A stretch of DNA of 64,000 nt. Source: Pseudarthrobacter enclensis. Lineage in GTDB: Bacteria > Actinomycetota > Actinomycetes > Actinomycetales > Micrococcaceae. A program made the translations under genes and the position numbers. The notes below the pieces were generated by a model, which ran no database searches, was not told where the DNA came from, and was given only the letters and a program-made list of their open reading frames with translations. Shown here piece after piece: positions 1-8,600 of the stretch; within the stretch, counting starts at the first letter, position 1; each line of letters starts with the position of its first letter. The stretch spans positions 310,001-374,000 of the forward strand of contig NZ_KQ758599.1 of NCBI RefSeq assembly GCF_001457025.1, written 5' to 3'.

Positions 1-1
1 C

Positions 2-463
2 CGTGGCGGCACCGGGTTCGCGTGGGGCGGCGGCGCCCGCGACGACCAGGGCGGCGAGTATGAAGTCCGGCTGCGGCAGACCGCAGCCGCCAACCCGGCG
101 TTCATGCCGAACCTCCTGATCCTCCAGGGCGGCCAGAACGACGCCCAGGCTGACTCCGGGGAAGTCACCGCAGCCACCCGGCAGACCATCGAGGCCGCCC
201 GCAGGTTCTGGCCGGGAGTGCAGGTGGTGGTGATGGGGCCGTCGGCTCCGCAGCCCCTGGCCGGGGACCTGCGCGAGGTCAACAACGCCGTCCGGGCCGG
301 CGCCGACGCGGCCCATGCCCCGTTCATCGACGCCATCGCCGCGGGCTGGTTCACGGATGCCAACAGCCCGGGATTCGACGCCGACGGCGCCCATCCCAAC
401 AGTGCCGGGCACGCCTACATCGCCGGGAAATTCCTGGAGTCCTGGGCCGAGCTCACCAGATAG
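2..463 (+). CDS. SGNH/GDSL-type hydrolase, C-terminal part
   Basis: The reading frame is open from the first bases of the window, so only about the last 153 residues are present and the start lies upstream. The fragment has a GGQND block, matching the GxND block III of SGNH hydrolases whose Asn helps form the oxyanion hole. Near the end it has DGAHPNSAGH, matching the block V Asp-x-x-His catalytic pair. Secreted members of this family are esterases, lipases or carbohydrate deacetylases. The nucleophile Ser block and any signal peptide are outside the window, so substrate and location cannot be judged. The gene stops just before a compact hairpin. Confidence 0.8.
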   Translation, partial: RGGTGFAWGGGARDDQGGEYEVRLRQTAAANPAFMPNLLILQGGQNDAQADSGEVTAATRQTIEAARRFWPGVQVVVMGPSAPQPLAGDLREVNNAVRAGADAAHAPFIDAIAAGWFTDANSPGFDADGAHPNSAGHAYIAGKFLESWAELTR

Positions 464-480
464 CCGCAGCTGGGCGGGAA

Positions 481-510
481 ACCCCGCGGGGGATATCGGT
501 ACCGCGGGGA
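481..510 (+). terminator. Hairpin after the SGNH hydrolase gene
   Basis: CCCCGCGG (482-489) and CCGCGGGG (502-509) form a perfect 8-bp stem with a 12-base loop, 18 bases after the stop codon. There is no long T run, so this is a likely but not classic intrinsic terminator. Confidence 0.5.
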
Positions 511-665
511 GTCCTTGCCCCAGCCGTACCCCGGAAATTCCCGCCCAAACAGGCGTTGCCGCTGGTCAGCCGAGTACCACCAAGTGGGGCAGGGCTTGGC
601 GGACGCGGAAAATGACGTAATGGCTACTGGTGCAGCGGGGCGCCCGGAACGGTTTTACTGTGAAA

Positions 666-731
666 GTACCGGCGGCGCCGGGCCCGTCCGTGAGACCGCC
701 GGGCCCACTGCCCGGAAGGCGCCGCCGGTAC
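666..731. repeat. 14-bp perfect inverted repeat with inner GGGCCC pair
   Basis: GTACCGGCGGCGCC at 666-679 is mirrored by GGCGCCGCCGGTAC at 718-731, separated by 38 bases. Inside the loop GGGCCC recurs near 680 and at 701-706, so the inner part can also fold. It lies far from any supported gene end. Confidence 0.6.
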
Positions 732-889
732 CCCGCCAACGCTTCCCTCGGTGAAACTGAGGTGCCCGGACCGCGAAAAGCTGACCTGCCGCCGTCGTGC
801 GCGGTGTGACGTGTGGGGGCCGGCGACTATTGCGGATCGACGTTGATCCGCCGCCTCCGCCACCGGCCCCTGCCTGGAAAGTTGGAGTG

Positions 890-921
890 CTTGGCGGCGC
901 CGTGTACTCAACGCCGCCAGG
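890..921. repeat. TGGCGGCG/CGCCGCCA hairpin
   Basis: TGGCGGCG (892-899) pairs with CGCCGCCA (912-919) across a 12-base loop. Nearly the same stem with a similar A/C-rich loop recurs at 29110-29141, which suggests a small hairpin family rather than chance. Confidence 0.45.
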
Positions 922-1268
922 CTAGAGACCATCGGACATATCCGACTTAAGGCGCGGGCTGACTGGGCCTCAGTTCCCAGCTGCACCCCCATGCGCTCCC
1001 GGCCTTTGACAACACTGTGGCCTGCCAGGCTCAACATCGGCGCTGGAAACGATCAAGAAAGCCTCAAGACTCCCCGAGTTTCCAGGGGTCGCTCAGGGGC
1101 GGATTCCTGCGCTGGAGCCTCCGGAAAGCCAGTCCAGCGCCGCCACCACATGGGCCTGGACGCCCATGATGCGCGTCGAAATCCGGAACCGGCGCGCATC
1201 GCTTCTGTGGCTGCTCCGCGCCGCAGTCAAGTCTTGTTCTCCGGACCTCGATGCCGGATCCTGTCCCG

Positions 1269-1469
1269 ATGGGAGTCAGCGAAGAAGTGCGGGCCATGTC
1301 CGCTGTGGTGGACCGCCTCGCCGCAAAGCACCCGGACGTTGCCCGCCGGGTGATTGAAGACGTGGTGCAGGATGAGCACCGGTCCTTGGACGCGGGCAGG
1401 CTCAGGGACTTCGTTCCCGTCCTAGTGGAGCACGCGGCCCGGGACCGCCTCCGCACACTGCATGACTAA
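1269..1469 (+). CDS. Small three-helix-bundle protein, hypothetical
   Basis: A 66-residue charged protein with no membrane segment or signal peptide. It resembles the short actinobacterial proteins described as three-helix bundle dimerisation domains, with the pattern VVDRLAAKHP, then VARRVIEDVV, then DFVPVLVEHAARDRL, giving three amphipathic helices. I know the resemblance from memory only; no function is established. The start is uncertain: ATG codons at 1251, 1269 and 1296 and a GTG at 1287 are all in frame and none has a clear ribosome site. I chose 1269 because the MGVSEEVR opening best matches the remembered form. It stands alone between a long non-coding region and the subtilase gene. 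Confidence 0.55.
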   Translation: MGVSEEVRAMSAVVDRLAAKHPDVARRVIEDVVQDEHRSLDAGRLRDFVPVLVEHAARDRLRTLHD

Positions 1470-1493
1470 TGGGGAAGGGCCGCCCGTAATGGA

Positions 1494-1522
1494 CTTCCAA
1501 TTGTCAATTTGATGGCTATACT
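1494..1522 (+). promoter_or_regulatory. Possible promoter of the subtilase gene
   Basis: TATACT at 1517-1522 is a good -10 hexamer about 87 bases before the chosen start codon. The -35 region (TTCCAA, 1495-1500) is poor, so the assignment rests mainly on the -10. Confidence 0.3.
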
Positions 1523-1608
1523 CAGGGCGGGGGTCAGCTGGTGATTCCCGGCTGTCCGTGCCAGGCCCCTCGTTCGGGGCCCGCGCCCGTCTCAAGGATG
1601 CCCCGCCC

Positions 1609-4455
1609 ATGTTCAACCACCGGCCCTTCACTGCCGCTGCCCTCGCACTCGCCACTGCCCTCGCCGGTGCGGCACTGACCGCACTTCCCGCCCAGGCCGC
1701 CCACACCGGCGCCGGACTTCGCCCGGCCGTGCAGTTGCCCGCCGTCGACCTTCCCGAGCCTGCGGACCTGCCCTTGCGGGACCCACAACCCCAGCCGGCA
1801 GCGGACGCCGTGCCAACCGACCAGTTCATCGTGGGGCTCAAGAACCGGGGCGGCATCGCCTCCGAAGCCGCCGTGACGGCACAAGCGGCACGCTCCGCAG
1901 CGGGCAAGCTGGGCATCGCCGCACAGTACGTGCGGGGCACAGCCACCGGTGCGCAGGTGGTCAAGACCAGCAAGGCCCTTCCGGGCGCCGACGCGAACGC
2001 TTTCCTGGCGGCACTTCGCTCCAGCCCCGACGTTGCCTACGCGGAACCGGACACCATTGTCCAGGCGGCGGCCGTGGCCCCCAACGACCCCTGGTACCCG
2101 CTGCAGTGGGCACTCTGGGAGGACAATGTGGGTATCCGCGCGCCCGGAGCCTGGGACTACAACCGGGGCGAGGGCGCCATCGTGGCAGTGGTGGACAGCG
2201 GCATCACCTATCACTCGGACCTGGCCGCCAACGTCCTGGGCGGTTACGACATGCTGTCCGAACCCGCTTGGGCACGTGACGGAGACGGCCGGGACCCCAA
2301 CCCGCAGGACCAGGGCGACTGGTCGGCAGAGGGCGAATGCGGTGCCGGGTCCCCGGCGTCCCGGTCCTCGTGGCACGGCACGCACGTGGCCGGAACCATC
2401 GCGGCCCTCGCCAATAACAACGAGGGCGTCAGCGGTGCAGCCCCCGCGGCCAAGGTCCTCCCCATCCGCGCCCTCGGCTCCTGCGGCGGGTATGTGTCCG
2501 ACGTTGCCGACTCCATCATCTGGGCAGCCGGCGGAGCCGTGGCAGGCGTGCCGGCCAACCCGAACCGCGCCCACGTCATCAACCTCAGCCTGGGCGGAGT
2601 GGCCTCCTGCTCCATCACCGAGCAGAACGCCATCAACTTCGCCCACGACGCCGGAGCCACAGTGGTTGCCGCCGCAGGCAACGGTGCACGTCCGGCAGCG
2701 GACGTAACCCCGGCCAACTGCCAGCACACCATTGCCGTGGCAGCCTCCGGGCCCGACGGGGCTCGCGCCTCCTACTCCAACTTCGGTGCCGCCGTGGACA
2801 TCACGGCACCCGGTGGTGACATGGACGCCGACTACCGGTACGGCATCCTCTCCACCTCCAACTACGGCTCCACCGTGCGCGACGCCGAAGCCTACGAGTA
2901 CGTTGAAGGCACCTCGACTGCCGCTCCGTTCGTGTCAGCGGTCGCGGCCATGCTCATGTCCGAGGTGGGCAGCACCTACACGCCGGACATGGTGGAAGCC
3001 CGGCTCAAAGCCACGGCACGGCCCCTCCTGGGCAGCGGCTGCCCCGTAGGCTGCGGCGCCGGCCTGCTTGACGCCGCCAAGGCCCTGGCCTTGACGTCAG
3101 CAGACCTGCCGGCGAACACCGTCATCCCTGCTGCAGTGACGTTCTCCGACAAGGACGGCACCGCCGATGACACCTTCACCGTGCCGGAATCGCAGGGCGT
3201 CGAGTACGTCCGTGACGGGAACGTCCTTCCAGCAGGTCCCCACGCAGGGGCGGGAAATGTCAGCATCTTCGCACGCTCACTTCCGGGCTACACGCTGATG
3301 GCCGGTGCCACAGCCCAGTGGTTCCATACCTACGCCACCACTTCCGCTCCGGTGGCCGGTTCCCTGATCACCGTCACCCCGTTCCGGGCCCTCGACACCC
3401 GGACCAGTTCCATCGTGGCCAAGGACTCCACGGTCTCCTTCCAGGTGGCAGGGCGCAACGGCATCCCGGCCAAGGTCTCAGCGGTGGTGTTCAACCTGAC
3501 CGTGGCTGAAGCCCGGTCCTTCGGCTTCGTGACCGCCTACGCCTCCGGGACGCAGCGTCCGGACGCTTCCAACCTGAACTTCGACAAGGGGCAGATCGTC
3601 GCCAACTCCGTCACCGTCCCTGTGGGTGCCGACGGGAAGGTGACACTTTTCAACAGGTCCGCCGGAGCCACGCACCTCATTGCGGACATTTCCGGCTACT
3701 ACCGCGAAGGGATCCCGACGGCGGCAGGCGCCTTCCAGCCCATCGCGCCCAAGCGGTTCCTGGACACCCGCAGCACCACCGCCGTCGCCCCTGATACCGC
3801 CCGGGCCTTCCAGGTGGCAGGCGCCAACGGATTGCCCGCCACTGTCTCCGCCGTCGTGCTGAACCTGACGGTGGCGGAAGCAAAGTCCTTCGGCTTCGTC
3901 ACCGCGTATCCCACAGGGGTCAACCGGCCGGACGCCTCCAACATCAACTTCGCCGCCGGGCAGATCATCCCCAACTCCGTGACCGTCCCCGTGGGTCCCG
4001 ACGGGAAAGTGATGCTCTACAACCGTTCCAACGGTGCCACCCACCTGATCGCGGACGTCTCCGGCTACTACCTGTCCGGAACCCCGACGGCGGGCGGCAC
4101 CTTCCAGCCGCTGCCCGCACCGACGCGCTTCCTGGACACCCGCTCGGGTTACCCGGTCTCGCCGGACCAGGCAACATCCTTCCAGGCTGCCCGGGAGCAC
4201 GGCGTTCCCGAAGGTGCCCCCGCGATGGTGCTGAACCTCACCGTGGCGCAGGCGACGTCGAACGGTTTTGCCACCGCCTACCCGATGGCGGCAACCCGTC
4301 CGGACATCTCGAGCGTCAACTTCGACAAGGGCCAGATCGTTGCAAACTCGGTGACCACCCCGATCGGCCAGTTCGGAAGAGTCGCCCTCTTCAACCGGTC
4401 AGCCGGGTCCACGCACCTGATCGCGGACGTCTCCGGATACTTCCTTCCGGGCTGA
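1609..4455 (+). CDS. Secreted S8 family serine peptidase with three C-terminal repeats
   Basis: A 948-residue subtilisin-like protease. It opens with a typical signal peptide (charged MFNHR, Ala/Leu-rich core, cleavage probably after AQA near residue 31). A propeptide follows (DQFIVGL to VAYAEPD), then the catalytic domain with Asp196 in VVDSGI, His256 in WHGTHVAG and Ser436 in GTSTAAP; the common form of the last motif is GTSMAAP. After about residue 585 come three repeats of roughly 124 residues, each with LDTR, FNLTVA or LNLTVA, SVTVP or SVTTP, and THLIADxSGYY/F. Such repeats occur on other secreted actinobacterial hydrolases and probably bind the cell surface or a polymer. An in-frame ATG at 1558 would add 17 residues before the signal peptide; 1609 has AAGGA ten bases upstream and is preferred. 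Confidence 0.92.
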   Translation: MFNHRPFTAAALALATALAGAALTALPAQAAHTGAGLRPAVQLPAVDLPEPADLPLRDPQPQPAADAVPTDQFIVGLKNRGGIASEAAVTAQAARSAAGKLGIAAQYVRGTATGAQVVKTSKALPGADANAFLAALRSSPDVAYAEPDTIVQAAAVAPNDPWYPLQWALWEDNVGIRAPGAWDYNRGEGAIVAVVDSGITYHSDLAANVLGGYDMLSEPAWARDGDGRDPNPQDQGDWSAEGECGAGSPASRSSWHGTHVAGTIAALANNNEGVSGAAPAAKVLPIRALGSCGGYVSDVADSIIWAAGGAVAGVPANPNRAHVINLSLGGVASCSITEQNAINFAHDAGATVVAAAGNGARPAADVTPANCQHTIAVAASGPDGARASYSNFGAAVDITAPGGDMDADYRYGILSTSNYGSTVRDAEAYEYVEGTSTAAPFVSAVAAMLMSEVGSTYTPDMVEARLKATARPLLGSGCPVGCGAGLLDAAKALALTSADLPANTVIPAAVTFSDKDGTADDTFTVPESQGVEYVRDGNVLPAGPHAGAGNVSIFARSLPGYTLMAGATAQWFHTYATTSAPVAGSLITVTPFRALDTRTSSIVAKDSTVSFQVAGRNGIPAKVSAVVFNLTVAEARSFGFVTAYASGTQRPDASNLNFDKGQIVANSVTVPVGADGKVTLFNRSAGATHLIADISGYYREGIPTAAGAFQPIAPKRFLDTRSTTAVAPDTARAFQVAGANGLPATVSAVVLNLTVAEAKSFGFVTAYPTGVNRPDASNINFAAGQIIPNSVTVPVGPDGKVMLYNRSNGATHLIADVSGYYLSGTPTAGGTFQPLPAPTRFLDTRSGYPVSPDQATSFQAAREHGVPEGAPAMVLNLTVAQATSNGFATAYPMAATRPDISSVNFDKGQIVANSVTTPIGQFGRVALFNRSAGSTHLIADVSGYFLPG

Positions 4456-4462
4456 TTTACAC

Positions 4463-4478
4463 AGGCTGCGCCCAGCCT
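4463..4478 (+). terminator. Short hairpin after the subtilase gene
   Basis: AGGCTG and CAGCCT form a 6-bp stem with a 4-base loop just after the stop codon. No T run follows, so this is a weak call. Confidence 0.3.
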
Positions 4479-4519
4479 CCATTTAGCCTAGTTACCGAAA
4501 CGTTATATATGCTGGCTGG

Positions 4520-5743
4520 GTGGTTCTTAGGTCAAGCAGTGGAAATCCGTCAGTTCCGGAGCGCGGCTCGGCGCACAAAACAGGGCACGAAAACAGCATC
4601 ATTTCAGGGCGCAAACACTCCCTGGACGGCTTGCGCACCATCGCCGTCGCAGGGGTGTTCCTGTTCCATACCGTCACCGCCCAGATGCCGGGCGGCTTCA
4701 TCGGCGTGGACGTCTTCTTCACCCTCAGCGGCTTCGTCATCACGCTGCTGATCCTGAAGGAGCGGCTGGCCACCGGCGGCGTCCGGATGGGCGTGTTCTA
4801 CGCCAAGCGCCTGGCCCGGCTCTGGCCGGCCCTGCTGGCACTCTGCGCGGTGATCGCCGTCGTCGGCTTCGTCCTTCCAAGCTCCGGCTGGGGCGGGCAG
4901 GCCGGGTTCATCCTTCCCGCGGTGGCGTATGTGATGAACTTCGCGCACGTTGGTGCGTTCGGGAACTCGATCGCGGGGGAGACCCTCGGCCCCACCTGGA
5001 CGCTCGCCGTCGAGGAGCAGTTCTACCTGGTGTGGCCCCTGCTCCTGCTGGCCATGCTGCGGTTCTGCACAATCCGGACCACCGCCTGGGCCACTGCCGG
5101 ACTCGCTGCAGCCTTCATGCTGGAACGCGGGGCGCTGGTCCTGGCCGGCGCGCCGCTGAACCGTCTTTACAACGGCCCGGACACCCGCGCCGACGAGCTG
5201 CTGATCGGCTGTGCCCTGGCACTGCTTTTCACCGCTGTCCGCACCGGCTCCCGCGTCCACGCAGCGCTGCTGTCAGCCGCGCGCTGGGCCGGGCCTGCCG
5301 CCGGAGCTTCCCTGCTGGCCGCGCTGTTCCTGCTCCATGAGCCGGACACACCCGGCCCCTGGTTCACCGCGTTCTGGTCCTTCGGGCCCACGGTCCTGTC
5401 CCTGCTCGCCGCGGCTCTGATCGGCTCCCTGGTCCTGCAGCCGGCCGCCTTCCTGGGCCGGATCCTCAGCCACCCGTGGCTGGCCTGGCCGGGCCGGGAA
5501 CTGTCCTATGCCATGTACCTGTGGCACATTCCCGTTTACCTGCTGCTGCTCCCCGTGGTTCCGTCCCTGTCCGTCCGGGTGGCGCTGGCAGCGGTGCTGA
5601 CCGTAGCACTGGCCTTCGCGTCGTCGCGCCTGGTGGAGGCACCCATCCGCCGCTGGGCCAACGAAAGGCTCGAGGCCGCCGTCGTCCGTCCTGCGCCCAC
5701 GCCTGAAGCCGAGAAGGCGCGTGAACTGGTGACGGCCAGGTAG
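4520..5743 (+). CDS. Acyltransferase family 3 (OafA/YrhL-like) membrane protein
   Basis: A 407-residue polytopic membrane protein. The early motif SLDGLRTIAVAGVFLFH carries the conserved Arg and His of the acyltransferase-3 family, followed by FIGVDVFFTLSGFVIT, another family hallmark. About ten hydrophobic segments run to residue 375. Members O-acylate surface polysaccharides, peptidoglycan or other cell-envelope sugars using acyl groups passed across the membrane. The C-terminal SGNH domain of longer members is absent. The start is a GTG with a TATATA-like box just upstream. The target sugar cannot be told from the context. Confidence 0.88.
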   Translation: MVLRSSSGNPSVPERGSAHKTGHENSIISGRKHSLDGLRTIAVAGVFLFHTVTAQMPGGFIGVDVFFTLSGFVITLLILKERLATGGVRMGVFYAKRLARLWPALLALCAVIAVVGFVLPSSGWGGQAGFILPAVAYVMNFAHVGAFGNSIAGETLGPTWTLAVEEQFYLVWPLLLLAMLRFCTIRTTAWATAGLAAAFMLERGALVLAGAPLNRLYNGPDTRADELLIGCALALLFTAVRTGSRVHAALLSAARWAGPAAGASLLAALFLLHEPDTPGPWFTAFWSFGPTVLSLLAAALIGSLVLQPAAFLGRILSHPWLAWPGRELSYAMYLWHIPVYLLLLPVVPSLSVRVALAAVLTVALAFASSRLVEAPIRRWANERLEAAVVRPAPTPEAEKARELVTAR

Positions 5744-5870
5744 CCGGCGAATGAACTATGGCCCATGGACCCTGCCCCGGCGGCGCTGCCGGTAATAGGC
5801 TGGCCGCGACGGCACCTGCCGGCAGCGGGCTTCCCTTGCCCGCAAACCCCCGAGTTAGGAGAGATAGGCC

Positions 5871-6416
5871 ATGACTCTTCCCAAGGAACTGACTCCCGGA
5901 ACCTGGACCCTGGACATGTCCCACAGCGAGATCGGCTTCAGCGTCCGGCACGCAGGCATCAGCAAGGTCCGCGGCCGCTTCACCCAGGCAGAGGCCGAGG
6001 CACGGGTGGGCCACTCACTGCAGGACTCCAGCCTGCACGCCACGGTGGCCACCGCCAGCTTCGATTCCGGCGACGCCAACCGGGACGCCCATGTGCGCGG
6101 AGAGGACTTCTTCGACGTCGAAAAGTACCCCGAAATGACGTTCCGCGGCACGTCCATCGAGGGCGACGGCGAGGAATACACGCTGACCGGCGACCTCACC
6201 ATCAAGGGAGTCACCCAGCCGGTGGAACTTGAAGTGGAATTCACCGGCGTGGCCGTGGACCCGTTCGGCGCCACGCGTGCCGGGTTCTCCGCCGAAACGG
6301 AAATCAGCCGCAAGGCCTTCGGCTTGACCTGGAACGCTGCATTGGAAGCCGGGGGAGTGCTGGTCAGCGACAAGGTCAAGATCAACCTCGAGGCTGCGCT
6401 GGTCAAGAAGGACTAA
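5871..6416 (+). CDS. YceI family lipid-binding-like protein
   Basis: A 181-residue protein with the YceI signature: an opening PGTWTLDMSHSEIGFSVRHAG, then DVEKYPEMTFRGTSI and LTGDLTIKGVTQPVELEVEF. The family forms a lipocalin-like barrel that binds polyisoprenoid or amide lipids. There is no signal peptide, so this copy is probably cytoplasmic, as is usual in actinobacteria. A good ribosome site (TTAGGAGAG) precedes the ATG. Its last four bases overlap the end of the convergent histidine kinase gene. Confidence 0.92.
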   Translation: MTLPKELTPGTWTLDMSHSEIGFSVRHAGISKVRGRFTQAEAEARVGHSLQDSSLHATVATASFDSGDANRDAHVRGEDFFDVEKYPEMTFRGTSIEGDGEEYTLTGDLTIKGVTQPVELEVEFTGVAVDPFGATRAGFSAETEISRKAFGLTWNAALEAGGVLVSDKVKINLEAALVKKD

Positions 6417-8062
6417 CGGCTGGCGGCCAGGGCGCCGGTATGCGCCATGGGCAGCGTCAGCGTCGCCGTCGTGCCGTGCCCGTGCGTGCTGGACAACGTC
6501 ACGGTGCCCCGGTGGTTCTCCACGATGGACCGGGTGATGGCCAGGCCCAGGCCGGCGCCGGGGATCGCGGACGAGTGAGCGTTGGCCGCCCGGAAGAAGC
6601 GGTTGAACGCCTGTGCCAAGTCCTCCTCGGTCATCCCGACGCCGGTGTCCGTGACCGAACAGACGAGGTTGCCGTCGTCAGTACCTACGCGGACTGTCAC
6701 AGTGCCGCCCCGGGGCGTGTACTTGATGGCGTTCGAGACAAGGTTATCCACGGCCTGTCCCAGCCGGTCCGGGTCGAAGCGGCCGGCGGCGGGCCCAACG
6801 GCCTCACACGTCACCGTGACGCCGCCGGCGCGGGCACGGGGCTGTGCCGACTCGACGCTCTGGGCCGCCACTTGGGCCAGGTCGGCCTGCCGGGGCTGGA
6901 TCGTGAGGGTTCCCGACGCGACGGTGAGCAGGTCCGCCACGAGGCTCAGGAGACGTTCAGCGTTGCGTTTGGCCACCTCCAGGCAATGCACTACATCCGG
7001 GTCCAGCCCTTCCTCGTCCAGGGCCACGGACAGGTAGCCCAGGATCGAGGTCAACGGCGTCCGCAGCTCATGCGAGACGCTGGCAACAAACTGGTCCTTC
7101 GCGGACAGCGCCTCCACCAGGGCGGTGACGTCCGTCAGGGCCAGCACGGCGCCGGCCTGCCCGCCGTCACGGGCGGGGACCAGGCGGCAGGTGGCAGAGT
7201 AGGCGCGCTGGCTGGTGCCGGACCCTATCCAGACCAGTTCGTCGGTGAAGGGCTGCCAGCGGGCCGCGCGAGCATGCGGGTACTGTTCCGGCGGGAGCGC
7301 CTCCTTCTGGTCGATGCCAAACACCTGCGTTCTGGCCCCTTCGGCGCCCTGCTCCGCCGGCAGCCCGGGCCAGCTGCCATCGTGGCGGTTAGTCAGCATT
7401 GTGTGTCCGTTCCGGTCCAGCGCCCACACGCCCACGCTGACCGTGTCCATCACGGTGGCCAGCAACTGTTCGCGGTGCTCACTGGCAGACAGCAGTTCCC
7501 TGACCTCGGCCTCGCGTTCCTCCAGCCGGCGCCGGTGCAGGCGCAGCGCATTGGCCACCCCGAAGGCCGTTAAGGCAACCGCACCCAAAATCACCGGCAG
7601 GAGCACGATGCGGATGAAGGAGGCGCTCGTGTATCCGGACCCGAGAATCATGGGCGGTGCGGCGACGCTCAGGACTGCGGCCAGAATGGCCAGCACCACG
7701 CCGCTCCGGCGTGGACCATAGGACAGCCAGACCACGGGGAACACCAGGAGGAAACTCAGGACCGACAGGTATTGATCGCCCGCTTCCCGGGACAACCCGA
7801 TCGCCAGGCAATCCAGCACCGGAATGGCGAGGACCGCACGTTCGGGCAGCCGGTCCCACGGCACGGCAGCGCAGGATGCAAGCAGGACGGCGTGGAATAC
7901 CAGTGATGACACGAAGGCAGCCGACCACTTCAGGTCCGGGTGCAGCACCGATGCCAAAAGGATGACCAGCAGCATGGTCCCGGACAGCGGCAGCTGGAAC
8001 AGTACTGTGCGGCCCCTGCGGCCGAGCGTGCGGAAGTAGCGGGCCCCCCGGTCGAATAGCAT
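6413..8062 (-). CDS. Membrane sensor histidine kinase
   Basis: A 549-residue kinase. Six or so membrane segments fill residues 20-170, followed by a coiled linker (HRRRLEEREAEVRELL), a PAS-like segment (about 195-315) and the transmitter. The phosphoacceptor is His331 in FVASVSHELRTPL; the N box is VDNLVSNAIKY and the glycine boxes are DTGVGM and GAGLGLAI. No response regulator gene is adjacent, so it is an orphan in this window. The reading frame extends to 8404, but that would overlap a possible gene on the other strand; ATG at 8062 has a G-rich ribosome site and ATG at 8095 is the main alternative. The signal sensed is unknown. Confidence 0.88.
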   Translation of the reverse strand: MLFDRGARYFRTLGRRGRTVLFQLPLSGTMLLVILLASVLHPDLKWSAAFVSSLVFHAVLLASCAAVPWDRLPERAVLAIPVLDCLAIGLSREAGDQYLSVLSFLLVFPVVWLSYGPRRSGVVLAILAAVLSVAAPPMILGSGYTSASFIRIVLLPVILGAVALTAFGVANALRLHRRRLEEREAEVRELLSASEHREQLLATVMDTVSVGVWALDRNGHTMLTNRHDGSWPGLPAEQGAEGARTQVFGIDQKEALPPEQYPHARAARWQPFTDELVWIGSGTSQRAYSATCRLVPARDGGQAGAVLALTDVTALVEALSAKDQFVASVSHELRTPLTSILGYLSVALDEEGLDPDVVHCLEVAKRNAERLLSLVADLLTVASGTLTIQPRQADLAQVAAQSVESAQPRARAGGVTVTCEAVGPAAGRFDPDRLGQAVDNLVSNAIKYTPRGGTVTVRVGTDDGNLVCSVTDTGVGMTEEDLAQAFNRFFRAANAHSSAIPGAGLGLAITRSIVENHRGTVTLSSTHGHGTTATLTLPMAHTGALAASR

Positions 8063-8255
8063 TGCGCCCCCAGCAGGTCGGTGTTTTTGAAGCATACTGC
8101 CTATTCCGGCGCATACCCGGACCCGGTGGGGAGAAAACAGGGCAGGACACCCGCTGACGGGGCGGCCGGCAGGTGCTAAATCGAGTAGTGGAATTAACGA
8201 AGACAAGTACGGAGTTCTCGTGTGCCCGGGCAGACCGCAAACGTACATTCTCTGC

Positions 8256-8393
8256 ATGGCTGAAGTAATTGTGAGGAAGCGGGGACGGCGCAGGTTGCCC
8301 GGAGCCGCGAAGGGAAGTGCCCAGGGGTTCGCGTTCCTCGCCGTCGCCGTGCTGGTGGCGGTGGGACTCATCGTCGTCGCGGTTTCGGGGTAG
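8256..8393 (+). CDS. Possible 45-residue single-span membrane protein
   Basis: This short frame encodes MAEVIVRKRGRRR, a short Gly/Ala linker, then one clean hydrophobic helix (FAFLAVAVLVAVGLIVVAV) to the end. A basic N-terminus before one helix predicts the charged end inside the cell. The ribosome site is weak. It starts divergently from the histidine kinase and is followed nine bases later by another short frame, so the two could be co-transcribed. It may be a real microprotein, but I do not recognise it. Confidence 0.4.
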   Translation: MAEVIVRKRGRRRLPGAAKGSAQGFAFLAVAVLVAVGLIVVAVSG

Positions 8394-8402
8394 GCGGCCG
8401 CC

Positions 8403-8564
8403 ATGCGCGTTCGACTGCCGGCACCTGACGGCCAGGACCTTGATTGCCCGCACCAGTTTGTGGGCCGCTGTGAAGCGTGCAGTGCCCTGTCCGAGAGCCG
8501 CGGGCTGGTTGTCCAGCCACCGGCGGACTTCGGCTCGTCCCTGACGTTTCCTGATTTCGAATAG
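8403..8564 (+). CDS. Possible 53-residue Cys/His protein
   Basis: A short frame with a CPH then CEAC arrangement (DCPHQFVGRCEACSAL), which could bind zinc through three Cys and one His. The rest is hydrophilic and the stop is followed by the convergent ANTAR gene. No strong ribosome site is seen. Coding potential rests on the Cys/His pattern and its position nine bases after the preceding short frame. Confidence 0.35.
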   Translation: MRVRLPAPDGQDLDCPHQFVGRCEACSALSESRGLVVQPPADFGSSLTFPDFE

Positions 8565-8600
8565 CCGACGGCGTCCGTCCAGCGGGCGCCGCCGCTTACC

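Larger units (their letters stand above)
511..1268. other. Long non-coding stretch with hairpins
   Basis: About 760 bases with no frame that I can support as a gene. The open frames here are short, lack recognisable ribosome sites and encode low-complexity Arg/Ser/Pro-rich products typical of out-of-frame GC-rich DNA. The stretch holds two strong inverted repeats (666-731 and 892-919), listed separately. A non-coding RNA cannot be excluded. Confidence 0.4.

Noticed and set aside
624..1037. 137-codon minus-strand frame in the first gap
   Set aside because: Low-complexity Arg/Ser-rich product, no ribosome site and no recognisable motif.
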